A DNA stretch of 64,000 nucleotides from Diaporthe sp. PMI_573. Lineage: Eukaryota; Ascomycota; Sordariomycetes; Diaporthales; Diaporthaceae. Below, one piece after another: positions 41,506-51,893 of this stretch. The stretch lies in the NCBI GenBank assembly GCA_021399435.1, contig JAJTUP010000012.1, forward strand, positions 1 to 64,000, written 5' to 3'. The notes below the pieces were generated by a model. The model made no database searches, was not told where the DNA came from, and worked only from the letters and a program-made list of their open reading frames with translations. Within the stretch, counting starts at the first letter, position 1. The number at the start of each line of letters is the position of its first letter. Made by a program: the position numbers and the translations under genes.

Positions 41506-43197
41506 ATGATATCAAGCAACCTGCTTCTCGCTTCTCTCTGCAGACAATCCATGAATCTGAATATGGCGTACAGCGAAGGCATCACTGCATCCGCCGTGGC
41601 ACTAGGCGGCATCGCCGCCGCCGCCATCTACCTCATCACCAAGGTGATCTACCGGCTATATGTACACCCGCTATCTCGCTTCCCAGGCCCTAAGCTCGCC
41701 GCCGCAACATACCTGTACGGTGCATACTACGACGTGGTGCAGGAAGCCCAGTTCGTCTTCAAGCTGAACGCGCTGCACGACACCTACGGCCCCGTGGTCC
41801 GCATCAGCCCCGGCGAGATCCATGTGCGCGACTCCGGCTTCTTCGACACCCTGCACCCAGGCCCGGGAGGCAAAAAGACGCATCGCGACAAGTGGCACCG
41901 GGCGAACCGAGCTAATGGCGCCCCCGGCTCGCTCGCCTCTGCGGGGCCCCATGCCCTCCACCGCGCCCGAAGGGCCGCCATCAACCCGTACTTCTCGCGG
42001 GCGGCGATCGCAGAGCTCGAGGCTAAGTCCATCCGCGCCAAGGTGGAGCTGTTGTGCGAGCGGCTGCGGGAGCACGCGTCCTCCTCCTCGTCGCCTGCTG
42101 CGGCTGGGGCTGGGGCCGAGGAGGTGGTTGACGTTGGCGCGGCGATGACGGCGTTGACGATGGACGTGATCTGCGAGTACTGCTACGGCGAGTGCTATGA
42201 CTGCCTGCGGGACCCGGCCTTCGCACCGCACTGGAAGCAGGCGATGCAGGGCGGGTTCGAATCTACCAACGTCACCAAGCACTTCATCTGGCTGCTGCGG
42301 CTGATGAACAGCCTCCCCGACTGGCTGGCCGTCAAGATAAGCCCAGACATCGCCATCTTTGTGCAGTGGAGGACCCGCCTGAGTGCCCAGGCAAGAACTA
42401 TCTACGCCGAGCAACAGCAGCAGGCCGGTCTGTACAAGGACGTGAAGGAAGAGGAGGAGAAGAAGCAGCCCCGGCCCAAGACCATCTTCCACGGCATCAT
42501 GCAAGCAGACCTACCGCCCGCCGAGAAAACAGCAAATCGCCTGGCGGACGAGGCATTCGTGCTGCTCGTCGCCGGTGCCGAGACTACCGCGCGCACGCTG
42601 TGCGTCATCCTCTCCCTCCTACTGTCCAAGCCCTCGGTACTCACTAGGCTGAGGGCGGAGCTGGACCCCGTCATGAAGGAGACGGCTGGGCAGCTCCCTC
42701 CAAGCCGCGTCTTGGAGGACCTCCCGCTGCTGAGGGCGGTGGTTCAGGAGGGCACGAGGCTTGCGGAGCCGGTGACCAACAGACAGATCCTGGTGGCGCC
42801 GGAGGAGGACCTTGTCGTCGGCAGCGGGGGCAACGAAATCGTGATCCCGCGCGGCACCCCCGTGTCGCAGACCTTCCGTGACGTCCTACTGGACCCGGAG
42901 ATCTTCCCGGAGCCGCGGGAGTTCGACCCAGACCGGCACCTTAGGGCGGCAGAGAAAGGGGAGAGGCTTGACAGGTACCTGGTGAGCTTCTCGCGGGGTG
43001 GCCGGTCGTGCGCGGGCATCAACCTGGCGTACGCGGAGCTGTATCTGACGGTGGCGGCGCTGGTGAGCAGGTTCGACATGGAGCTGTTTGACTTTGACCG
43101 GGCAAGGGACCTGGACGTTGTGAGGGATAAGTTCATCGGCATGCCTTCCAGAGAGGCGAGGCCTATCCGGTTTAGACTTAGGCCAAGAGGATCTTAG
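41506..43197 (+). CDS. Cytochrome P450 monooxygenase
   Basis: A single-exon microsomal P450 of up to 563 residues. A hydrophobic anchor (GGIAAAAIYLITKVIY) is followed by the proline-rich hinge HPLSRFPGPKLAA. The I-helix oxygen-activation motif is AGAETT, the K-helix ExxR is QEGTR, the PERF-like motif EFDPDRHL, and the haem-binding loop FSRGGRSCAGINLA has Cys502. The layout resembles the fungal trichodiene-oxygenase-like P450s. The segment near residues 195-215 has serine and alanine runs. Three in-frame ATGs (41506, 41551, 41563) exist; 41551 or 41563 would put the anchor closer to the N-terminus. GC3 is very high compared with neighbours. Substrate unknown. Confidence 0.93.
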   Translation: MISSNLLLASLCRQSMNLNMAYSEGITASAVALGGIAAAAIYLITKVIYRLYVHPLSRFPGPKLAAATYLYGAYYDVVQEAQFVFKLNALHDTYGPVVRISPGEIHVRDSGFFDTLHPGPGGKKTHRDKWHRANRANGAPGSLASAGPHALHRARRAAINPYFSRAAIAELEAKSIRAKVELLCERLREHASSSSSPAAAGAGAEEVVDVGAAMTALTMDVICEYCYGECYDCLRDPAFAPHWKQAMQGGFESTNVTKHFIWLLRLMNSLPDWLAVKISPDIAIFVQWRTRLSAQARTIYAEQQQQAGLYKDVKEEEEKKQPRPKTIFHGIMQADLPPAEKTANRLADEAFVLLVAGAETTARTLCVILSLLLSKPSVLTRLRAELDPVMKETAGQLPPSRVLEDLPLLRAVVQEGTRLAEPVTNRQILVAPEEDLVVGSGGNEIVIPRGTPVSQTFRDVLLDPEIFPEPREFDPDRHLRAAEKGERLDRYLVSFSRGGRSCAGINLAYAELYLTVAALVSRFDMELFDFDRARDLDVVRDKFIGMPSREARPIRFRLRPRGS

Positions 43198-43516
43198 GCT
43201 AGAGTGGCTATGAATCTTGGACTAACAAGGTCTGCAAACACATGTATGTATATACACATACCTATCTGTAGAGTATTTAAATTATCCAAAATTGTGCTAT
43301 ATTTTAATTTCTTCTACCAAGCCGCACATACCATAGTAATCTTCTTCAACCATAGACAGTGAGTATGAGGAGCAGTGAAGGTGGCACACTTCCAGCCATA
43401 TAGGTATACATGTGTATACACGTATAAATTTGCCTTTGAAGATCCTCAAACGGCTTGTGTCTCAGTCAAAGCCTAGTACGTTATTTGATTACATTTCTGA
43501 TTTCATATGTACAGCT
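43198..43516. other. Convergent intergenic region
   Basis: 319 bp between the P450 and GH43 3' ends, AT-rich in the first half. No gene was seen. Confidence 0.5.
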
Positions 43517-45319
43517 TCAAACGATGACACCCTCCTCGACCTCTTGGCCTTGGCCTTCGTACCTCCATCTGCTAACATATGCTTTCGTAGTGTGATTGCC
43601 AGAAACACCGTGAGCTGTTGCGTAAGCTCCCAACAATGTGCCCGTGTACCCGCCGCTCACCAGATCGGCTGCCGCAACACCGACAGCTTGCATGTTTATG
43701 GCTGCATCCCCGCTGGGCCCGACCCTTCCCGCGGAGAAGGTGTAGTGAGTCGCGTTCGCTGCCTGTATCTCCAAGCGGATCTTGCCTGTTGTTTCTTGCA
43801 GAGCAGCAGCGACAGGCTTGGGTGCCGTCATGTTCTTGTTTGAGCTGAAAGCCTTGAGTCCGACAAGGTGTTCTCCATTCTCGCCCAGAACGATCCCAAA
43901 GTCGATGTGCCTCGCTTCGTCCAAGTACACCGTCACGCCTGCCTCTTCACCAAGACCCATCGGCTCAAAGTCAATGTCCACACTGAACGTGAACAAGAAA
44001 TCGACCTGTCTCCTCCCCACAAACGTCGTCCCCTCTGTCATGTTCCCGCCGCCTTTCGTTGACAAGCTCCTCTCGCTTGCCACAAGCTGCAGCTCTCCCT
44101 CTCTGCCGGCCGGGCTCACCACATAGGCTGTCTGAACCGGTAGCCTGATGTGCACAAAATGGCTCGGGAGATCCGTTCCGGGCTCGAAGTCCACGGCATC
44201 AGGCGCATCGTGCCACGCGCCCTCCCCTGGAATATCTGCCTCAGCATCGCCTGGCAGCGGCCCGTCCATTATTCCTTGTACACCGTCGCCCTCAACGCGA
44301 ACCCATCCGTCCTCATCCCACCGGACTGGAAACAACACCGTCTCTCTCCCCATAGGTGACGTTTCGACTCCTCGAGTCCCTGACCTCTGCGCCAGGGCGA
44401 CGCCCCACCACTGCCCGGATCCATCCTCAAAGATATCGGCGTGTCCAACGCTCTGGATGAAGCTGGTATTACTTGCGGCGTGGACGACCGGGTTTTCCGG
44501 GAAATTCTCGTAAGGTCCTGCGACAGACCTAGAGCGCGCGATGGAGCCGCGGTGGTTCTCGGCTGTGCCTCCCTCCGCGACAAGGATGTAGTAGAAGCCG
44601 GTGGAGGGGTTGTGGTAGAGGTGTGGGCCTTCGGGGGTGCCTACTCCTGTGCCGTTATAGCTGTGTACGGGGCCAACGTCAGTTAGATGATGGACAGTCT
44701 GTTTAGGGGGGGGGATAGGATATGCGTACGGGTAGGTTGTTAGGCCTAGATATTCCCCGGTCAGTGGGTTGATCGGCGCAAGGGCGATTGTCGTGCCTGT
44801 GGATGTAGCCTGCGCGCCGGTCAGGTAGGCCGTGCCATCTGCGTCCCAAAAGAGGGAAGGGTCATAGCCGACGAAGTTGAAGTGTGCTGGGTCGCTCCAG
44901 GAAGACGAGTTGAAAGGGTCCTCAGAAGCAAAGATGATGTTGTCCATCCTGAAGTCCTGGTAGGAGGCTATCGAGACCCAAGTAGTGATCAGGTAGAAGG
45001 TCCCATTGTGATAGCGGAGGGTAGGCGCGAAGATTCCATCCTGGCCTGTGGGTGTGGAGGCGAAATCTGGTAACTGAGAAGCTCGGTTTAGGACGCTACT
45101 GGCCAGCTTCCAGTTCGTGAGGTCTTTACTGGCGTGGATGGGAATTCCTGGAAAGACACTGAAGCTAGAAGTTGCACAGAAGAAAGTTCGGTCCAACTCT
45201 TCGACATAGATGCAACTGGGATCAGGGTGGAAACCAGGAAGAACAGGGTTGACATAACGGGTTGCGAGAACGCCTTGGCTGGTGGCAGCTAGCAACGACC
45301 CAAACGCAATCAACTTCAT
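43517..45319 (-). CDS. GH43 beta-xylosidase/alpha-L-arabinofuranosidase, two-domain
   Basis: A secreted enzyme of 600 residues in one exon. After a signal peptide (ending about residue 19) the propeller domain shows the catalytic base Asp33 in LPGFHPDPSC, the modulating Asp153 in GYDPSLFW and the catalytic acid Glu230 in GTPEGPHLYHN, the pattern of XynB-like GH43 proteins. A C-terminal beta-sandwich (about 385-590, VDFLFTFSVDIDFEP, EEAGVTVYLDEARHIDFGI) is the usual accessory domain that completes the active site in this group. Many N-glycosylation sites fit secretion. A run of nine G on + (44706-44714), coding for IPPPK, is a possible slippage site, but the frame is intact. It acts on xylan or arabinan side chains. 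Confidence 0.93.
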   Translation of the reverse strand: MKLIAFGSLLAATSQGVLATRYVNPVLPGFHPDPSCIYVEELDRTFFCATSSFSVFPGIPIHASKDLTNWKLASSVLNRASQLPDFASTPTGQDGIFAPTLRYHNGTFYLITTWVSIASYQDFRMDNIIFASEDPFNSSSWSDPAHFNFVGYDPSLFWDADGTAYLTGAQATSTGTTIALAPINPLTGEYLGLTTYPYAYPIPPPKQTVHHLTDVGPVHSYNGTGVGTPEGPHLYHNPSTGFYYILVAEGGTAENHRGSIARSRSVAGPYENFPENPVVHAASNTSFIQSVGHADIFEDGSGQWWGVALAQRSGTRGVETSPMGRETVLFPVRWDEDGWVRVEGDGVQGIMDGPLPGDAEADIPGEGAWHDAPDAVDFEPGTDLPSHFVHIRLPVQTAYVVSPAGREGELQLVASERSLSTKGGGNMTEGTTFVGRRQVDFLFTFSVDIDFEPMGLGEEAGVTVYLDEARHIDFGIVLGENGEHLVGLKAFSSNKNMTAPKPVAAALQETTGKIRLEIQAANATHYTFSAGRVGPSGDAAINMQAVGVAAADLVSGGYTGTLLGAYATAHGVSGNHTTKAYVSRWRYEGQGQEVEEGVIV

Positions 45320-47371
45320 CTTGAGGACTGAGAGGACGATGAAACTTATTTCCAGGCTGTGAGAAACCTTTTCGTTTCATTTCATCTCTTTCTTATACTT
45401 GTTCAAGCCCGCCCCCCTTTTCCTTCTCCACATGCCCATCGAATAGCCAAGCTTCTTGCTGGTCGCTCTCATTTTGCGTATTCATTGCTATTTTCCGTAT
45501 AGTGATAGCACGATAATCAAGCCCACACTCGGCACATTCTCCACTTTCGGCTAAGGTTAGACATTCAATCGTATAGATTAATTTATACGAGGATCATTGA
45601 TCTTTTCAACGTCATCAATGTGGAGGTTGGATTCGACATTGGCATACAATTAATCTCAGTTGTTCCATTGTTCCAAAGTTACAAAAGCTTAAGGCCGCGG
45701 ATAGTGGGGGTGTGTCTGTTTCTGAGATGTCTTACTCAATCATGGTCTGTCTAAAAATTGCCTAGTATCCGCCGTTTTTCTCTTCTAGACTGTTGCTTAT
45801 TCTGCCTGTTTGTGAAGTTGCCAACATGTCTTTCTCTTGACAGAAGACGTCTTTCGGGAAACATGTTACTGAGCTTGGACCCAACCAGTTGGGGCTGAAG
45901 CAGTTTGAAGGACCAGCTGGATCCTGTGCAGCATATAATTAACGACCTCATTTTGGAACGAAATACTTCTCATAGAGGCAACATGCTTGCCAGATTTCAG
46001 TCTAACGGCTATCAAAGCGTTCACTGCGGTTGACACATGTGGTAGCAACAGTCACATCGATATATTGCTTGACTGAGGGACTAGCTGTATTTTACCTCGA
46101 GTAAATCGCAGCGTGTGGTGCAATGCATCGATGAAATTTCTGAATTTTCCCTCTCGGTTCCTTTGATCATAGTAGCAATCCTTAGGTCCAATTGCTTTCT
46201 TCTCACGACTTGGATACTCTAAGAAAAGGCAGCGGAAAAGTCCGCTCAGCCCAAGGCCTACTTTGAATTCGCGCAAGCAGAACCCAAATACAGAGCGCCC
46301 CGAGGACTGATTGAGCCAAATTTCTGCGGAATTCTTTTTCACTGCAACGGAAACTAGGATATTCACGAGGCCTCTCGTGTTGGTTTACCTACTTGCTTAC
46401 CCATAAGTACTTGATACTTCCACTCTTTTACTCTTTCAATCGTAAATTCGCGTCAAACGCAGAAGATCCAGGTTTCCAGAACGCCCTGAGGTTGCCGCGC
46501 CCGAGGTTCGCATTGGCCGATTCGCATTTGCCGATTTCTAGGGTGGTTTCGTTTCAATCCGTGTACGTACGCTTCTTAACCGTTCAAAGATCCGATCTCC
46601 TTTGAAATTGGCACACCAGGAATGCTCGGGCTGTCCGCCTTTCTCAGCTGTTCCTCCTTGGCCCCGGACTTTCTGCTTTTTCTCACGTGTCATCCATTGT
46701 GGTCTAGTCTCAGTTCACGCACGTCTCATTTGATCCACTGCGTCATGGAATATGTTATTGTAAGCGTTGCTAATTCCCGAGCCATGAATGGTTGGCTGGT
46801 GCCATTGGGCGCCGCCGTCAACAACTTTATTGGTGTTAGCCCCGGATGTGAGACTAGCCGCGCGGAGATCGTCGCCAGCGTGATGCGCCAAATGACAGGT
46901 GAACCAACCCATTACAGTGTTAGTCCTGGTGTTTATTCTTTATTTCCAGGGGAATAACGAGCTAGCTTACTTTCCGAAGACGAGCGGCAGTCGGGGACGT
47001 GAGCCATTCCAAGCTGTTTACTTGGAATGGCACCGTGATCATCACACGTACAGCAGGGGAAACAGCGGGACGCAGTCTCCGGATATCGTGAGTTCCGGTG
47101 GCGACACGACAAAATGGGTAGTCTCCATCCGTACTAAGAACGCCGCCTGGAAGTAGAATCGAAGTTAATTTCATTACGTATCAGGGGTGGCTGGCACGAT
47201 GACAATGAGGGCAGAATATCGCAGTATGTCTCTTCTGAGGGCTTTGTATGGATGCTGTCCTTTTAAATACTCGGTCGGGGCGGCGAGATTCCACAGTGCT
47301 TTTCCCTTGAAGTCTAAAGTCTCTTACTCACTAAGATCGTTGACATTCAACAGCATCTCTTCGCCATCAAT
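45320..47371. other. Long divergent intergenic region
   Basis: About 2.05 kb between the GH43 and GPI-protein starts. Short frames on both strands (for example 46622-46957) carry no recognisable motif and are not called. A distal CAZyme promoter is the likely content. Confidence 0.45.
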
Positions 47372-48595
47372 ATGCAAGCCAAGAAGACTCTCATAGCCTT
47401 GTCGGCAACCTCTGCGGTCTCAGCCCAGAGACCGGCTGACGTCCCAATTTGCGACTACTACACGACGGCTTTAATGAAGGACAATACCGCAGAGAACCAG
47501 TTGAAGGTGCTGACAGTGCTCGTCAACACCGTGGTAATAGGAAACTGTCAGTGGTAAAACGTTACCGAGCAGGAGTTGGAACTGACCGATGCCCTCTGTA
47601 ACAGACACCGCCCCGAACGTTGGTATTGCGGTTCCTGGTATCCTAGCACCGGGGAAAGTAGACGGAATGGACGTCAACCTTCTGCCATACTTCGACGGGT
47701 CCCTCGCCTCATCTAACCGCGGCGGGTCCTCTGGCGTGGCCGTCAACAACCTCGATGGCGGTGGTGCGGAACCGCTCAAGATGAACATGCCAGCCAACTC
47801 CAACACCTCGAATCAATACTTCCTCCTCACACACCTGTACGCATTCTTCGGCTCTCTCCTGGGCTGCACAACCTACGGCATGCCAGGCTTTCCTGCATAC
47901 GACGGCATTGCGTCTCAGTACCGGGTGCACAAGTTCATGGATCTAAATCACTACGAGGTCTCGTACTTCATCCAGCAGGTCGGCCTGGCTGCTTCATCGT
48001 TTGGTGTAACTCAAGACGACATCACTACTGTTGCTACCGCGCTTGACAAGTTGTTCAGCTACAAATGTCTCCCCCCAGCCACCGCCATCAAGGAGCAAGG
48101 GCCACAGCTGCACTCAATCTGCATCGAGGAGACGGTAAGTGGCCTTCGGTTTCTCATGCTGTCTCACTGTTTCCCAGTTCACTCCACGAAATGTGTCTTT
48201 TTGGACGGTACAACTCCTACACGCAACATTATGTTGGAAGAGGAGACCTCCACTTGCAACAATCATTCGCCCTTGTCCCCCTTCATGATTCGTAGCTCCA
48301 AGACTGACTTCAGCTTTTGCAGTGCCCTTTGGCAGAGGGAGCCGTCTGCGACAAGTACGAGCCTGCTGTTGAGCCTACGAAGGCAATGCCCTCGGCCTCG
48401 CCGTCAGCAGGAGGCTCTAATGCGACCTCTACGGGTGGATCGGGTGGAACAGGAGGTTCAGGTGCAACAGGTACCGCAAGTGGCACCTCGTCACCGACTC
48501 CGGTCCAGGTCGCTGGAGCCAATTTGGATGCGGCCGTCAGCATTGTGCTGCACGGAATCGTTCCTGCCTGCTTTGCAGTATTGCTTATGCTATAA
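47372..48595 (+). CDS. GPI-anchored secreted protein of unknown function
   Basis: Three exons, 47372-47546, 47605-48134 and 48323-48595, give 325 residues. The joins read GNYTAPNVGIAVPG and CIEETCPLAEGAVC. An N-terminal signal peptide (MQAKKTLIALSATSAVSA) leads to a conserved ectodomain with PICDYYTTALM, LLPYFDGSLASSNRGG, FFGSLLGCTTYGMPGFPAY and HKFMDLNHYEVSYFIQQVGL, and paired cysteines. A Ser/Thr/Gly-rich stalk follows (GGSNATSTGGSGGTGGSGAT). The C-terminus has a small-residue omega site (near GANLDAA) and a hydrophobic tail (IVLHGIVPACFAVLLML), typical of GPI attachment. Proteins of this pattern occur in many filamentous fungi as conserved hypotheticals. A surface or cell-wall location is expected; no enzymatic motif is recognised. 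Confidence 0.82.
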
Positions 48596-49572
48596 CCAGC
48601 TTGAATGGCAGTGATAAGCACAATCAGCTTTGCACGAGGACAGTAGGTAATAATGTTTCGTTCTTCTAGCACAGCAATGAGTGGCATGTCTGGTTCTCGG
48701 CATTCCGGGTTGTGAGGTATTGCGCTTCTAGGCAGCACCAAGTTGGAAGGGCAACCCTATCTTGCTGCGCAACATTGAATCTAAATACCGTATCAATTAA
48801 TTGATTTTAGTCATCCTTTCCCCCTTGGTGGCAGCTGACACCAGTTTTACTCAAAGCAAGCACATAATGTGCCAATAACGCCCACCCAAACACACATACT
48901 TCACACCTCACCGTGCTGCCACCATGATATTTGAACCGACTTCCAATAGTATTTCCGACTCTTCTGATTCGTAGCTTTCTTCTGACACCACGTCGGCTGC
49001 AATTTGAGTCCTCCGAATGGACTCGATATCGATATCGGCGAAAAGTTCATTCGGATCAAGTTAAACCGTCTTCCTTCGGACTGTCCTGCTGGCTTCAATC
49101 TGGGCCTCCAGCTCTCAAGTCTTTTGTGAAAACATTGTCAGATCATGGTCTTTCTGATCCCAATTCTCGAGGACTGTCATGGGGGCAGTCGTTGTGTGGG
49201 GCTTGAGTGCTCCTGACCGGTGCACCGGGCCACTATGCCTCGATGCTCCTGAGATCGCTTGTGGGTCGCAAGTCTGGCTTCTAGAGGCCGGTAAAGACAA
49301 CAATCAGAGCAGAATTAGCTGAGGGGATTGCTGGCACCAGATCCCAAACTTGTCCTGACTTGTCACGCGCTAGCATGACAAGCTTGGAACAACACAAGAA
49401 TTCACCCATTTCAGAACGATTTTTCAAGCCAAAATGAACCCCACATTCCTTTCTCAGACAGTTATACACATGGTTTGCAAGCCGAGATAGGCCGGTGGGA
49501 GTGTGCGGGCCGGCATGACGGGATCCACCAATATATATCCACACTTTCGAGAAGAATTCAACAACAATCATT
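48596..49572. other. Intergenic
   Basis: 977 bp between the GPI-protein gene and the tRNA gene. Nothing conserved was seen. Confidence 0.5.
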
Positions 49573-49662
49573 GGTCTGGTGGTCTAGTGGTATGATTCGC
49601 GCTTAGGGAACACCCTAATCATTTAATGCGCGAGGCCCCGGGTTCAATCCCCGGCCAGACCC
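49573..49662 (+). tRNA. tRNA-Pro(AGG), intron-containing
   Basis: The acceptor stem GGTCTGG pairs with CCAGACC at the 3' end. The D-arm GTCTAGTGGTATGATT and B-box GGTTCAATCC are canonical. The anticodon stem CGCGC/GCGCG closes a loop TTAGGGT with anticodon AGG. An 18-nt intron (49609-49626) follows position 37, the standard eukaryotic site. A TTTT run follows. Confidence 0.95.
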
Positions 49663-49666
49663 TTTT
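49663..49666 (+). terminator. RNA polymerase III T-run terminator
   Basis: Four T residues directly after the tRNA discriminator base. Confidence 0.7.
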
Positions 49667-50866
49667 GCTGGATGTGTTTTGAAGTTTTCATGCTCTCAGG
49701 ATGGTTAGATATGCTGCCAGCCGGTGGTGAGAACATCTTGTGTCAGTGTGTTTTTGGAAGGGTAACCAGCGTGTCTGACTGCTCGGAGAGAGTGCCAAGG
49801 ATGTATTTGGTACTCTGGAGGAGTATGAGCACCTTGCTTGTCATGTGTGTTAATTCCGAGTTAATCCCGCGGGTGGTTCTTTTCCACACCACCCGCGAAC
49901 AAAGTTTCTTCTTCGCTTTTTGCTTTCCAAACTGGAGGACTTGTGTACCTTTGGGAGCTCTTTCCAGAATTGCTATTGTTAGCCGATCCTTGGTATTGTT
50001 GATTCTGTGCACGGTGGCCGATTTCAAAACCCTAACTATATGCCCACGTGTATCATTTAAGATGTTGCTTTCTACGACTGCTGTGGTTAGTAGTCATTGG
50101 GTCTGATCATGTCAGCTATTAAGGATTGTAGCAAATATCTTATGGGCAAGTCCCAACTTCTTCCGAGCCTCGCTCTTTGGGGGCCAATCTGTGCTGTTGG
50201 TTACAAAACCAGAGGTTTATTTTGCTGACGTAACATGACTTGTGGCAGTCTGACATGCAGTGTCTTGAGCCCAAGGTCAGCTCCTCATTATTGCCATATC
50301 ATAAGCCCCCCCAGGCACGAGGTGGCCCCGGTGATGCATCATAAGGCTAGAGACTGAGGTCATCAGATCCTGTTGACCACCGGTTTTTCCTTCGGAGCCT
50401 CAGTTTGCAAACGCAGCGCCCATGACAGGCGAATTTGGCATTTGCAGTTTTGTGACACCTTACGAGCGTTGTTGTTTGGGATATGGTTGCCTTCCTCGCG
50501 ACTGCATCGGAGCGAGCTCAACGCAAAATGGTCATACTCTGGTCATCCGGTATCGCTGCGATCAGCCTGTAATATCGGGTCGCGATCCCCGCTAGGATGA
50601 GGAGAAACTCGGGAGCTGGTGGGAGGGGCTCGTTTGGTCGGGTCACACTCACCCGCGACCTCCATCCATTTATCCACCTGGGTCACGGCAGGTTCTGCAG
50701 GACCGAGACATTACGGGAACTCTCACTTCTCGTGTATGCTGTGGCCCGAACTTGGTTCCTTGTAACTGCAGACAGTCCCCATTTCAACAACACCTCTGGC
50801 CAGAACTCATTGGGTGTCTCTATCATAGCTGCAGTAGCTCACAGCTTCCAAGATTCCGACGTTCTT
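49667..50866. other. Intergenic
   Basis: 1.2 kb of normal composition between the tRNA and the second SDR gene. The frames present lack recognisable motifs. Confidence 0.5.
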
Positions 50867-51893
50867 ATGATGTCAAGCTCCTTCAGCGTGTCTGGCAAAA
50901 CAGCCATCGTCACTGGGGCAGGGTCTGGTGGGCAGCGACCCCTATCTGTGCACGAAATAGCCTGGTCCGATGGCTTCATATTGCTAACATCAAGTGATAT
51001 TTTCAGGGATAAATCTCTCCTTTGCTGCACTTCTGCTATCTCGAAACTGCAACGTCGTCTTGGCCGACCTCACCCTGCGGCCAGAAGCAGAGACCCTCGT
51101 TGCCAAGTACAGCGATCCCGAGAGCAATCCCCGTGCCGTGTTTGTCAAAACCGACGTCACATCATGGCCGGCCTTGTCAAACATGTTCAACACCACTCTT
51201 TCGGAGTTTGGGGACGTCGACATCGTCTGCCCCGGAGCTGGAGTCTATGAGCCTCACTGGTCCAACTTTTGGCATCCACCAGGCTCTTCTGAGGCCAAAG
51301 ATGCCGTCGACGGGGAGCCGGGCCACTACGCCCTCCTGGACATCAACCTCAACCATCCCATCCGCGTGACACAACTTGCTTTATCGCACTGGCTGCATCC
51401 GCCACCGGCAAGAACCGCGGTCTCACCGTCAAATCCGAAGAGGATTGTGCACATTTCGTCCGTGGCTAGTTACGTGCCGAATTTCAACGCTCCTCTTTAT
51501 GGAGCATCCAAGTTCGCCATTAATGGCTTTGTGAGAAGTCTCGCGGCCCTGGATGAACAGCATGGAATACGAGTGAACGCCGTTGCTCCCGGGGTCGTCC
51601 GTACACCACTGTGGCTAGAGCATCCGGAGAAAATGGTTAATCTTGAGCCAGAGGACGGATGGGTCACCCCGGACGAGGTTGCGGCGGCGATGCTCCAGTG
51701 TGCGGAGGATAGCGAGCTGGTCGGCGGCACCATCTTTGAGGTTGGCAAGGATAACACACGCTGCGTGCAAATCTTCAATGATCCGGGCCCGGACTGGGAC
51801 CCGAAAAAGGGCTTGATCACGAGGAATGCGAAAAACGGCCACGACATGATATGGACATGGCTCCAGGACAACAGCATTTGGGGATCGCGCTGA
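50867..51893 (+). CDS. Short-chain dehydrogenase/reductase, second copy type
   Basis: Two exons, 50867-50927 and 51007-51893, give 315 residues. The donor GTGGGC and acceptor TTTTCAG restore the cofactor motif as VTGAGSGINLSFA, split by the intron. LADLTLRPE follows the second beta-strand. The active site has HISSVASYVP (Ser) and YGASKFAINGFVRSL (Tyr and Lys), then VNAVAPGVVRTPLW. The family resembles 15-hydroxyprostaglandin-dehydrogenase-like NAD-dependent SDRs. A C-terminal extension (DPKKGLITRNAKNGHDMIW) is longer than in minimal SDRs. The protein is not closely similar to the SDR at 32828. All catalytic residues are present; substrate unknown. Confidence 0.9.

Noticed and set aside
41671..42504. 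A 277-residue minus-strand protein within the P450 region
   Set aside because: High-GC shadow frame opposite an intact P450.
46622..46957. Small protein-coding gene in the GH43/GPI intergenic region
   Set aside because: No motif, no signal peptide of good quality and opposite-strand frames of equal quality.
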